From DATEVL01 sp035281845 (lineage in GTDB: Bacteria > Chloroflexota > Anaerolineae > Anaerolineales > E44-bin32), in the NCBI GenBank assembly GCA_035281845.1, contig DATEVL010000082.1, positions 1 to 64,000 on the forward strand: a stretch of 64,000 nucleotides of DNA, read 5' to 3'. Made by a program: the position numbers and the translations under genes. Each line of letters opens with the position of its first letter. The first letter of the stretch is position 1. The notes below the pieces were generated by a model. The model saw only the letters and a program-made list of their open reading frames with translations, made no database searches and was not told the DNA's origin. Shown here piece after piece: positions 16,452 through 24,365 of the stretch.

Positions 16452-16480
16452 TTGACCGTCTATTGTGAATCGCCTAGAAT
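16452..16480 (+). promoter_or_regulatory. Promoter of tRNA-Arg
   Basis: TTGACC (16452-16457), 17-base spacer, TAGAAT (16475-16480). The start point predicted 6-7 bases downstream falls at the tRNA 5' end (16489). Confidence 0.65.
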
Positions 16481-16488
16481 GAAAACCG

Positions 16489-16561
16489 GCCCCTGTAGCT
16501 CAATGGACAGAGCGCCGGACTTCTAATCCGTAGGTTGTGCGTTCGAGTCGCACCAGGGGCG
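16489..16561 (+). tRNA. tRNA-Arg (anticodon TCT)
   Basis: The acceptor stem is GCCCCTG/CAGGGGC (16489-16495 with 16554-16560) and the discriminator is G. The D arm is GCTC/GAGC and the anticodon loop is CTTCTAA with TCT at 16522-16524. A TTCGAGT T-loop follows. CCA is not encoded, unlike tRNA-Lys. Pair 27-43 is a C-T mismatch. Confidence 0.95.
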
Positions 16562-16623
16562 CTGCAAGCAAAGCTCCCCGCCGGCTTCAAGCTTGCGGGG
16601 ACCTTCTGTATTTGCCGTTGCCC

Positions 16624-18660
16624 CTATCGACCTCCGCTCAAGAGCTTCGCCCTGCGCCAGGGCGCCGCGGTTTCCTGCTCGGCCACGATCTGGCGCAGGT
16701 CGTAGATCTCGTCCCGCAAGGCGGCCGCCTTCTCGAACTCGAGCCCTTCTGCCGCCATCTTCATTTGCTTCTCGAGATCACGAATCACTCGCGCCAGCTC
16801 GTCTCGTGGAAGATCCGCCGGCCGGCCGGCGCGGTATTCGCCGCGCGGCTCGGCGACGGCTTGCGCCGTGAGCTGGTTGGTCAGGTCGCGTACGGCCTTG
16901 ACTACGGTTAGCGGCTCGATCCCGTGATCCTGGTTGAACTGAAGCTGCTTGGCCCGCCGGCGATCGGTCTCGTCCAGCGCCCGCCGCATGGAATCGGTGA
17001 TCTTGTCGGCGTACATGATCACCAGACCGCTCACATTCCGGGCAGCCCGGCCGATCGTCTGGATCAACGCCTGCTCGGATCGGAGAAAGCCCTCCTTGTC
17101 CGCGTCCAGGATGGCGACCAACGAGACTTCCGGCAGGTCCAGGCCCTCCCGCAGTAGATTGATCCCGACCACGACATCGTAGACTCCCAAGCGCAGATCC
17201 CGCAGGATCTCGACGCGCTCGATGGTTTCGATCTCGGAGTGCAGGTAGTGAACCTTGACCTGCATCTCGAGCAGATAGTCCGCCAGGTCCTCGGCCATGC
17301 GCTTGGTTAGAGTCGTCACCAGCGCGCGTTCGCCGACGGCGACCCGGCGCTGGATCTCCCCCACCAGGTCGTCGATCTGCCCGGTGACCGGGCGCACCTC
17401 GACCTGAGGGTCGACCAGGCCGGTCGGCCGGATGATCTGCTCAACCACTTGCGCCGCCCGCGCCAGCTCATACGGCCCGGGCGTGGCCGTGGTGTAAATG
17501 ACCTGACCCGTGCGGGCCTCGAACTCCGGGAAGGAGAGGGGGCGGTTATCCAGCGCCGACGGCAGGCGGAAACCGTAGTCGACCAGCGTTTCCTTGCGAG
17601 TTCGGTCGCCGCCGTACATCCCGTTGATCTGCGGCACGGTCATGTGACTCTCGTCGATGATCAGCAGGTAATCCGGAGGGAAGTAGTCGACCAGAGTCCA
17701 CGGCGGCGAACCGGGCGGCCGTTCATCCAGGTGGCGCGAGTAGTTCTCGATCCCGCTGCAGTAGCCAACCTCGCGCAACATTTCGAGGTCGTAGCGTGTG
17801 CGCTGCTCGAGGCGCTGGGCTTCGAGCAGCTTGTCCCGGGCGCGCAGCCAGGCCAGGCGCTCGTCCAATTCGGCTTCGATGGCGGCCAGCGCCCCCTTGA
17901 GCTTCTCCTCCTCGGTGATGTAGTGCTTGGCCGGGTAGATGGCGACTTCACTGCGCTCGGCCAGGAGCTCGCCGGTGAGGGGGTCGAACTCGATGATCCG
18001 CTCGACTTCCTCGTCGAAGAAGCTGATGCGGACGCCGTGCTGCTCGTAGGCCGGGATGACCTCCAGGGTGTCGCCGCGAACGCGGAAGGCGCCCGGCCGG
18101 AGCTGGGTGTCGTTACGCTCATACTGGCTTTCGACCAGTTGGCGCAGCACCGCATTGCGCCGGTAGCGCTGCCCGGTCTGGAGCTGCAGCACGACCCGGC
18201 CGTAGGCCTCCGGACTGCCGATGCCGTAGATGCAAGACACCGAAGCGACCACCACGACGTCCCGCCGTGAGATGACCGAGGTCGTCGTCGACAAGCGCAG
18301 CCGCTCGATCTCCTCGTTGACCTCGGTCTCTTTCTCGATATACAGATCGTGGCGGGGGACGTAGGCCTCCGGTTGGTAGTAATCGTAGTAGGAGACGAAG
18401 TATTCGACGGCGTTGTTGGGAAAGAACTCCCGGAATTCGGCATAGAGCTGGGCCGCCAGCGTCTTGTTGTGGGCCATCACCAGAGCCGGCCGCTGCACCT
18501 GGGCGATGACGTTCGCCATGGTGAACGTCTTGCCCGTGGCCGTCGCGCCGAGCAGCACCTGGTGTTTGTCGCCGCGACTCAGCCCCGCGACGAGCTCGGC
18601 GATCGCCTCCGGCTGGTCGCCCATCGGGGAGTAGGGCGCGTGAAGTTCGAAGTCAGTCAT
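16624..18660 (-). CDS. uvrB: Excinuclease ABC subunit B
   Basis: 678 residues, full length. Walker A is GATATGKT (residues 38-45), a slight variant of the usual GVTGSGKT. The beta-hairpin/damage-verification region (YYDYYQPEAYVP) follows, then Walker B-like DESH (LLIIDESHMT), YTTATPG, and helicase motifs V/VI (GINLLREGLDLPE, QTIGRAARN). The C-terminal UVR domain for UvrC contact is DLEKQMKMAAEGLEFEKAA. It is the damage-loading helicase of nucleotide excision repair. It stands alone, with 7-bp repeats upstream (18690-18856) and tRNA-Arg downstream. Confidence 0.98.
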   Translation of the reverse strand: MTDFELHAPYSPMGDQPEAIAELVAGLSRGDKHQVLLGATATGKTFTMANVIAQVQRPALVMAHNKTLAAQLYAEFREFFPNNAVEYFVSYYDYYQPEAYVPRHDLYIEKETEVNEEIERLRLSTTTSVISRRDVVVVASVSCIYGIGSPEAYGRVVLQLQTGQRYRRNAVLRQLVESQYERNDTQLRPGAFRVRGDTLEVIPAYEQHGVRISFFDEEVERIIEFDPLTGELLAERSEVAIYPAKHYITEEEKLKGALAAIEAELDERLAWLRARDKLLEAQRLEQRTRYDLEMLREVGYCSGIENYSRHLDERPPGSPPWTLVDYFPPDYLLIIDESHMTVPQINGMYGGDRTRKETLVDYGFRLPSALDNRPLSFPEFEARTGQVIYTTATPGPYELARAAQVVEQIIRPTGLVDPQVEVRPVTGQIDDLVGEIQRRVAVGERALVTTLTKRMAEDLADYLLEMQVKVHYLHSEIETIERVEILRDLRLGVYDVVVGINLLREGLDLPEVSLVAILDADKEGFLRSEQALIQTIGRAARNVSGLVIMYADKITDSMRRALDETDRRRAKQLQFNQDHGIEPLTVVKAVRDLTNQLTAQAVAEPRGEYRAGRPADLPRDELARVIRDLEKQMKMAAEGLEFEKAAALRDEIYDLRQIVAEQETAAPWRRAKLLSGGR

Positions 18661-18689
18661 CGGAGCGAATCATTCTAACACCCGCAGTG

Positions 18690-18856
18690 ATGGTGACTGG
18701 CGATGGGTGACTGGCGATGGGTGGCTGACGATGGGTGACTGGAGATTGGCGATTGGAGATTGGAGATTAGCGAGTTGCGACTGATGGTTAACAGAAGGTT
18801 TGGCTGAAGGCTGACCGCTGACAGCTGACAGCTTGTTTCTGACCACTGGCCACTAC
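18690..18856. repeat. Composite 7-bp-period intergenic repeat, copy A
   Basis: Units GTGACTG, GCGATGG, GAGATTG and GCGATTG repeat with period 7. They run into a conserved core (GATGGTTAACAGAAGG... GCTGACAGCTTGTTTCTGA) and a GACCACT tail. Bases 18741-18842 match the reverse complement of 48803-48904 at 92 of 102 positions without gaps. Confidence 0.85.
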
Positions 18857-18857
18857 T

Positions 18858-19922
18858 TCACGCCGTCACATAGATCGGGTTGCTGTAGATCCAGCCGCGT
18901 AACGCGCCGTGATGATACAGGTGCGCCTCGACCCGGTACGCGCCAGGTTGGGTGACGACCTCCACCGCGGCCATCGACCTGGACCAGTGCCGGACCGGAG
19001 TGCCGTTGCGCAGCAAGACCAGGTGGGCGGGGCGGGGTGTCCGGATTTGAAAAGTCACTCCCAGGCCGACCGACAGTCGCTCGCCCATCTCGGCCCTTCC
19101 CAAATGGCCCTGGGCCTGGAAGCGGAAACCGCGCGTGGAGGCCGGCCAGTCACATCCGACAAAACAACGGCCATGACGAAGGGCGTGGAAGACCCGCCGG
19201 CGGTCCTCCTCCATTTCGCCATGGAGCGGTTCGTCGAGCAGGACGTGAGTGTTGACCGTCCGAAAGAGGAAGACTCCCGGCAGTATCGTCCGCCGCAGCG
19301 GGCCCAGCCGCCCGGGAAAGGCGTGAGCGTCAGCCCCGCCGATCGCCGTCAGACGCTGGCCCACGCCGAGAAGCGCGTCCCATCGCTGCAGCGTTTCGGC
19401 GAACGGGGCTCGAGCAATCCAACCGGGATGGTACGCATACAGGGCCGCCCACAGCCGTGATCGCAGGAGGCTCTTGAATTCCGTCATGTAGTTCCAAATC
19501 TCGAGGCCCTGGTAACCCTCCACCTGCCAGTCGACCCACGACAGGTCGGTACCCGGGCGGGCCGGTGCGCCACGATCGAAAGGGTGCGCCAGGAAGGCCA
19601 GACCCCCGCTCTGCGCCACGGCTTCCAGGAGACGCGCCGGCTCGGTGGCCAGTGGCGCCAGCTCGCGCCGCGCTTCGTAAACCAGCAGATGATTCTTTTG
19701 CGGCTGCCGGGCCGGGTCGTGGATCTCCTCGCCGGTGACGAGCAACACTTGCCGGCCATGGTTGTAACGATAACCGTCGAAACCGTCGACCCAGACGTTG
19801 TGATCGGTCACAGCGACGACGTCCAGACCGGCGCGCAACGCCTCCTGGGCGATCGTCTCGTGATCGGTCCAGCCGTCGGAGTAAACGGTGTGAGAGTGGA
19901 GGTTGGCGACGATCTCGAACAT
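18858..19922 (-). CDS. PHP-domain phosphoesterase (CehA/McbA-like)
   Basis: 354 residues. The N-terminal PHP fold has NLHSHTVYSDG (HxH metal pair at residues 8 and 10), VVAVTDHNVWVDG and LLVTGEEIHD. FLAHPFDRG, then GGADAHAFPG, supply further metal-ligand histidines and aspartates. The last 100 residues form a beta-sandwich (VEVVTQPGAYRVEAHLYH) found in CehA/McbA-type hydrolases. Substrate unknown; probably a metal-dependent phosphoesterase or hydrolase. Cytoplasmic by appearance. Monocistronic. Confidence 0.85.
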   Translation of the reverse strand: MFEIVANLHSHTVYSDGWTDHETIAQEALRAGLDVVAVTDHNVWVDGFDGYRYNHGRQVLLVTGEEIHDPARQPQKNHLLVYEARRELAPLATEPARLLEAVAQSGGLAFLAHPFDRGAPARPGTDLSWVDWQVEGYQGLEIWNYMTEFKSLLRSRLWAALYAYHPGWIARAPFAETLQRWDALLGVGQRLTAIGGADAHAFPGRLGPLRRTILPGVFLFRTVNTHVLLDEPLHGEMEEDRRRVFHALRHGRCFVGCDWPASTRGFRFQAQGHLGRAEMGERLSVGLGVTFQIRTPRPAHLVLLRNGTPVRHWSRSMAAVEVVTQPGAYRVEAHLYHHGALRGWIYSNPIYVTA

Positions 19923-20291
19923 GAACGCTGCCGCGGACGGGCCCGAGGATTATCGCACGAGAGGCGGGTCCACCGGCCAACATGGACGTGGCGCTGCCGG
20001 AGCTGCGCGCTGCGGGGCTTACGGACCGGACGGGGTGCGCAATCTCATCACCCCGTGACGTGCTTGCGAGCCCCCGAAAGGGGGCGAAGCAATCTCCTCA
20101 TTGGGGAGATTGCCACGCCGTCCCTCGGCGGCCTCGGGACGGCTCGCAATGACGCGGTTGGACAAAGGGTCGCTGCTGCAAACCGGCCCGGCTCCCGATG
20201 CTCCAGGGCGTCTCGAGGGAAGGACGGGCAAGCTTCGCCGTCAAGGTGCGGCACCCGGCGAACCTGGTGAGGGGATTCGGCGCTAGGCGGC
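19923..20291. other. Gene-free region containing one palindromic repeat
   Basis: 369 bases between the PHP gene start and the 127-residue gene. The only structure I can support is the nested palindrome at 20055-20155. I see no protein-coding signal. Confidence 0.5.
20055..20155. repeat. Nested palindromic intergenic element
   Basis: The left arm (GTGACGTGCTTGCGAGCC..., internal CCCCCGAAAGGGGG hairpin, GCGAAGCAATCTCC) mirrors the right arm (GGAGATTGCCACGCC, internal CCGTCCCTCGG.../CGGGACGG hairpin, GGCTCGCAATGACGCG). The core GCAATCTCC/GGAGATTGC is perfectly complementary. This GCGAAGCAATCTCC...CTCGCAATGAC type is a widespread class of bacterial extragenic repeat. Confidence 0.75.
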
Positions 20292-20675
20292 TTAGCTTGG
20301 AGAGCGGTGCGAGGGTTGAGGGGCGCCGATCGCGTTCCCGGGGGTGACCAGCTGAGCGCCGCAGAGGGCGCAGACCGCGATCAGCAGCTGGCGCTGCCCG
20401 GAAGTCAGCGGCGCCAGGTGGGTGACGACGATCTGGAACCGCTCCTGCGTCAGACCCTCCAGCAGTTCGTTCCAGGCAGGTCCGGCCGGATGTTCGTCGA
20501 CCATCCACTGAATTGACTTCGGGTCGTACGGCCCCAACAGACCTTCGAGGCCGGCTTCCGTCTCTTGATCGGTCGCGAGCCAGGCAAACAACGGCCCGCT
20601 ATCGGGCGACGAAAGCGGAGGCCGGTCAATCACATAGATGGCGATCGCTTGTGTCTTCGGAGAGGCGTCCAGCAT
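20292..20675 (-). CDS. Uncharacterised 127-residue protein, possibly a degenerate resolvase-like domain
   Basis: Start taken at ATG 20675; an in-frame ATG at 20807 would add 44 residues with no coding character. The segment ERFQIVVTHLAPLTSGQRQL followed by LIAVCALCGAQLVTPG resembles the middle of the serine-recombinase N-terminal domain (a strand, a loop with conserved Leu, then a helix ending in a Gly-Ala turn). The catalytic Ser and Arg cluster is absent, so any recombinase activity is unlikely. Function unknown. Confidence 0.45.
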   Translation of the reverse strand: MLDASPKTQAIAIYVIDRPPLSSPDSGPLFAWLATDQETEAGLEGLLGPYDPKSIQWMVDEHPAGPAWNELLEGLTQERFQIVVTHLAPLTSGQRQLLIAVCALCGAQLVTPGNAIGAPQPSHRSPS

Positions 20676-20841
20676 TTCTCGGTCACCTGTCGCTTTCTTC
20701 CACAATATCATACGTGAGTCGGCTAGGCAATCATCCGGGCTTCCGGTGAACGGGAGGTCAACGGATTGTAACGGGCCTGATACGCAGGCAGAACCGGCCT
20801 GTATCACAAACGCGGCGGGCCCACCAAGTTCTTCGCGGGCG

Positions 20842-20847
20842 TAGAAT
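20842..20847 (+). promoter_or_regulatory. Putative -10 (TAGAAT) of the CAP-domain gene
   Basis: TAGAAT 26 bases before the ATG at 20874, with AAGGGA as ribosome-binding site. No -35 recognised. Confidence 0.3.
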
Positions 20848-20873
20848 CGGCCGCGGCCGGTGCAAGGGAAACC

Positions 20874-21524
20874 ATGGTCCGCCTGCGTCTGATCGTAACG
20901 CTGTTACTTGCCACGACCAGCTGCGGGCAAGCCGACGTTCTAAGGCCGTCCCCCGTTCCCAAACCGACGACGACCCGTACCCCGTTCCTTCCAGGAGGGT
21001 TTGTCGGACTGCCCACGGTCGAAGTCCTGGCGACCGAGTCCCGAGGGTCAGACGATGTGCCTGTGCCGACCAGCGTCCTCATCGCTGCTGTGACGGAATC
21101 ACCGACGGGGCCTGGCGAGCTGCTCGATCTGCCAACCATCATTGAGACGATGAACCGGATTCGCGAGCGCGAAGGTGTACCGGGTCTTGTCAGCAGCCCC
21201 GACCTAGCCCGGATCGCGCAAGTTCGCTCCGAGGAGCTTTCCCAGACGCGGTCGCTTTGGCACGTCGATCCCTCATCAGGAACGACACCGGGGGATCGGA
21301 TGGCGCAAGCCGGGTTCTCGGGCGCCCTTGCGGAGCATGTTATCGCCGTCAGCCTTGAGGCGGAAGACCCAGCCGGCACCGTGCTCCAGGCATGGCTCAC
21401 CGATTCGTCCCACCGCCGCGACGTGCTGGACTCGCAATTCGCGTTGACCGGGTTGGGCCTGTCGGAAGACGGCCAATGGCGGTACCTGGTCCAGCTTCTG
21501 GCCGAGAAGGGACCGGGGACGTAG
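20874..21524 (+). CDS. CAP/SCP-domain lipoprotein
   Basis: 216 residues. The N-terminus is basic then hydrophobic and ends at Cys17 (LLLATTSC), a plausible lipobox, followed by a Pro/Thr-rich linker to about residue 80. The C-terminal CAP domain shows ETMNRIREREGVPGL, ARIAQVRSEELSQT, HVDPSSGTTPGDRMAQAGF and AWLTDSSHRRDVLD, matching the four CAP motifs. Bacterial CAP proteins are extracellular and poorly understood. A strong bidirectional terminator lies 51 bases downstream. Confidence 0.85.
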   Translation: MVRLRLIVTLLLATTSCGQADVLRPSPVPKPTTTRTPFLPGGFVGLPTVEVLATESRGSDDVPVPTSVLIAAVTESPTGPGELLDLPTIIETMNRIREREGVPGLVSSPDLARIAQVRSEELSQTRSLWHVDPSSGTTPGDRMAQAGFSGALAEHVIAVSLEAEDPAGTVLQAWLTDSSHRRDVLDSQFALTGLGLSEDGQWRYLVQLLAEKGPGT

Positions 21525-21575
21525 AGATGCCCCTGCGGGCGTGCCTCGAGCCGGACGTCTTGTTCGAGCGACAAT

Positions 21576-21608
21576 AAACGGGCTGCGGGTTCATCCCGCA
21601 GCCCGTTT
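21576..21608. terminator. Bidirectional terminator
   Basis: AAACGGGCTGCGGG (21576-21589), loop TTCAT, CCCGCAGCCCGTTT (21595-21608). The stem is flanked by A's on the left and T's on the right, so it can serve both the CAP gene (+) and the DUF4203 gene (-). Confidence 0.85.
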
Positions 21609-21631
21609 CAGACATCCTTCGTGTGTTTGCT

Positions 21632-22264
21632 TTACCAGCGGTCGGGAGCCGGCGTAAGCATCCAGTTTCGCGTGTTGCGGTACTGCCCTGCGACCCCTAC
21701 GACAAACAGCACCACATACGAAATCAACCAGAAGGTTGAGTTCTGCATGGCGAGGCGGACCGTGGTGGCCCCGATGACGGCTTGAGGGACGACCCCGAAC
21801 ACAACCAGAAGCGTCCCGACGACGGCGCCCGCTCCGATCAGCGCCGTCCCGATGATGACGATCCACTTCTGGAGGTTGAGCATGATGACGGCCGCCGCCA
21901 GGGCCACGCCGGCCGCGACGCCAACCAACCAGACGATCACGTCGCCCTGGATGCCGAGCACACCCATCAGCCCGACTCCCAGACCATAGCCGATCGAGGC
22001 TGAGAACAGGGCCACGGCGACGATCCAGAACAGGTACGACAGGACGGCGAAGACCGCCCCGACGATAAATCCAACGGCCCAGCTTGTCACGGAAGCCAGG
22101 AACCCGTATCCGAACAAGGCCTGAAGCGTTTCTGCTCCCAGAGCAAAGCCGAAGATGAAGCCCCAAATCGGCAGCAGGACCAGAAAGACCTTGTACCCAT
22201 TGAGCAGGACGACCAGCCCGAAGATCATAGCGATCAGCCCCGCGCACAACAGTTCGAACGACAT
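21632..22264 (-). CDS. DUF4203/TMEM198-like multispanning membrane protein
   Basis: 210 residues from ATG 22264, chosen because AAGGAGGAAGAG lies directly upstream; the frame extends 66 codons farther without coding character. Seven or so hydrophobic segments cover almost the entire chain, with glycine-rich helices (GFIFGFALGAETLQALFGYG and similar), the hallmark of DUF4203 (TM7S3/TM198) proteins. A short charged tail follows. Function unknown; possibly a channel or scaffold by distant analogy. Divergent from the SulP gene. Confidence 0.75.
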   Translation of the reverse strand: MSFELLCAGLIAMIFGLVVLLNGYKVFLVLLPIWGFIFGFALGAETLQALFGYGFLASVTSWAVGFIVGAVFAVLSYLFWIVAVALFSASIGYGLGVGLMGVLGIQGDVIVWLVGVAAGVALAAAVIMLNLQKWIVIIGTALIGAGAVVGTLLVVFGVVPQAVIGATTVRLAMQNSTFWLISYVVLFVVGVAGQYRNTRNWMLTPAPDRW

Positions 22265-22385
22265 CTCTTCCTCCTTGACCTGATTTGTTGGATTGGGTGA
22301 GGGCCCTCCGGCGGACGGCTCTCCCGACTGATGTAACCCTTCCGCCTTGGGGGAGTTGCGCGACCCCGGCCACGTGGACAGGCGG

Positions 22386-22391
22386 TATAAT
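22386..22391 (+). promoter_or_regulatory. TATAAT in the DUF4203/SulP divergent region
   Basis: A perfect TATAAT 134 bases before the SulP ATG. No -35 or TG extension, so only a candidate. Confidence 0.25.
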
Positions 22392-22525
22392 CCCCGCATT
22401 CCCCCCATATGTGCGAGTCCTCCCCCTTTGAACGAGCAAGGACCCGCCTGTGGGCTCCCCATCAGCCCTTATCGCACCCTCGGCCACCCCTTTTGGGCTG
22501 ACCTTCCCTCGGCAGGGAGAGTCTG

Positions 22526-24331
22526 ATGCAAGCTCGCTTCGCAGATCTTCGCCAACGCTGGCGGACCTCGAATGCAAGGGCGACTCTGCGCAAAGCTGAC
22601 TTCCGGGCCCTGGTCCCTCGCTACGCTCCCATCCTGGAATGGTTCCCCAAGTATCCCCGCGCCTGGTTCCGCCTTGACGCGATCGGAGGGCTGACGACCT
22701 GGGCCGTCATGATTCCGGCGGCCATGGCCTATGCCCAGCTGGCGGGGGTCCCGCCGCAATACGGCTTGTACGCCGCTATGGTCGCGATGGCGGTGTATCC
22801 CTTGTTTGCCACCAGTCGCCACGTCCGGATCACCATGAGTTCCACCATGGCGGTCATGTCGGCCTCGATCGTCGCGCCATTGGTGGTTAGCGGCGGAGAT
22901 CTGCTGTCGCTGACCGCCGCGTTGGCTCTCGTGGTCGGCGTGCTCTTGGTCATTGCAGGGTTCCTGCGCCTGGGGTTTCTCGGCGACTTTCTATCGAAGC
23001 CGGTCATCACCGGATTCCTCTTTGGCCTGGGGATCAACATCATCGTCGGCCAACTGCCGAAACTCCTGGGGATACCACCTGGTGATGGCAACACGTTCCA
23101 GCAGTTCGCCTATGTTCTGCGCAACCTCCCCCAGACCAACATCTATACCTTGGCCATCGGCGCCGGCGCGGGATTCCTGATCATCCGCCTCCGCCAGCTC
23201 GCCCCCCAGGTCCCGGGACCTCTGATCGCAGTCGTCTATGGGATCCTGCTGGGGAACATTGTCACCCTCAGCACGTTCGGCGTGAGCGTCGTAGGCCTCA
23301 TCCCCACAGGTCTTCCGAAGATCGGCATTCCGACCGTCGCCCCGGGGGACTTGGCCTTTCTCCTGGCCGGGGCCGGCTCGATGGTGTTCCTGGCCCTCGG
23401 CGAATCGCTGGCGGCAGGCCGCCTGTACGCGACCCGCCACCACTACCGAATCAACGCCGATAATGAGCTGGTGGCGATCGGCATGGCTAACCTCGGCTCG
23501 TCACTCGTCGGCGGGGTCACGGTCGATGCCAGCATGTCGACGACGGCAACGTCGGAGGCGGCCGGATCGCGGACGCAGGTTTCGGCGCTGGTCACCTCCG
23601 GGCTGACCCTGTTGACGGTGCTCTTCCTGGCCGCGATTCTGCAGAACCTTCCCAACGCGGTGTTGGCGGCGGTCGTGATCAATTCGCTCGTCGGACTGCT
23701 CAACCGAGAGGAGATGCGGCGCTTCTACCAGTTGAACCGTGTCGACTTCTTCTTGGGACTGATTGCCTTGCTCGGTGTCATCATGACCGACCCGGCCACA
23801 GGGTTGATGCTGGCGGTCTTCCTTTCGTTGGGGATGGTGTTGTTCCGCGCCAGCCGTCCTCGGGTGAGTGCGCTGGGCCGCGCCAAGGATCGGCCGGATG
23901 AGTTCGTCGAGCTCGGCCGACGAGCCGAAATCGAACCGGTCGAAGGCCTTCTGCTCTTCCGGCTGGATGCGGGACTCTTCTACGCCAACGCCAACGAAAT
24001 AAAGCGCGCCGTTCAGGTGGAGATCGAGAAGCTCGGGACTCCTCCCGGCGGGATCCTGCTCGACCTGGGTGCCACCGGGTATATCGATCTGACCAGTATC
24101 GACATGCTTGAAGAATTGATCCGAGAGCTCAACCAGGAATCGATCCTGGTCTTCCTGGCGCACGTCCATGGGCACGTGCGTGACCAACTCCGCCAGGCCG
24201 GGTTGTTTGGCCAGCTCGGAGCGGAGAACATCGTCCCGACTCTGGCGGCAGGAGTCAGGCGATTTGAATACCTCCGGGCTAGACTGGGCCCGGTTGAACA
24301 TCCGCCCGCATCCGAGAGTGTCCTTTCCTAG
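22526..24331 (+). CDS. SulP-family anion permease with STAS domain
   Basis: 601 residues. The N-terminal cytoplasmic segment is followed by 10-14 helices with the SulP signatures AAMAYAQLAGVPPQYGLYAA (helices 1-2) and SSTMAVMSASIVAP. The C-terminal STAS domain (about residues 470-585) shows LLFRLDAGLFYANANEIK and LLDLGATGYIDLTSIDMLEEL. SulP proteins move sulfate, bicarbonate or other anions; the substrate cannot be told. The next gene follows at 34 bases and may be co-transcribed. Confidence 0.93.
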   Translation: MQARFADLRQRWRTSNARATLRKADFRALVPRYAPILEWFPKYPRAWFRLDAIGGLTTWAVMIPAAMAYAQLAGVPPQYGLYAAMVAMAVYPLFATSRHVRITMSSTMAVMSASIVAPLVVSGGDLLSLTAALALVVGVLLVIAGFLRLGFLGDFLSKPVITGFLFGLGINIIVGQLPKLLGIPPGDGNTFQQFAYVLRNLPQTNIYTLAIGAGAGFLIIRLRQLAPQVPGPLIAVVYGILLGNIVTLSTFGVSVVGLIPTGLPKIGIPTVAPGDLAFLLAGAGSMVFLALGESLAAGRLYATRHHYRINADNELVAIGMANLGSSLVGGVTVDASMSTTATSEAAGSRTQVSALVTSGLTLLTVLFLAAILQNLPNAVLAAVVINSLVGLLNREEMRRFYQLNRVDFFLGLIALLGVIMTDPATGLMLAVFLSLGMVLFRASRPRVSALGRAKDRPDEFVELGRRAEIEPVEGLLLFRLDAGLFYANANEIKRAVQVEIEKLGTPPGGILLDLGATGYIDLTSIDMLEELIRELNQESILVFLAHVHGHVRDQLRQAGLFGQLGAENIVPTLAAGVRRFEYLRARLGPVEHPPASESVLS

Positions 24332-24365
24332 AGGATGCCCAACGAGAAGAAACAAGGAGATTGAA

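Noticed and set aside
17449..18270. 273-codon + strand frame inside uvrB
   Set aside because: Antisense to an intact, motif-complete UvrB.
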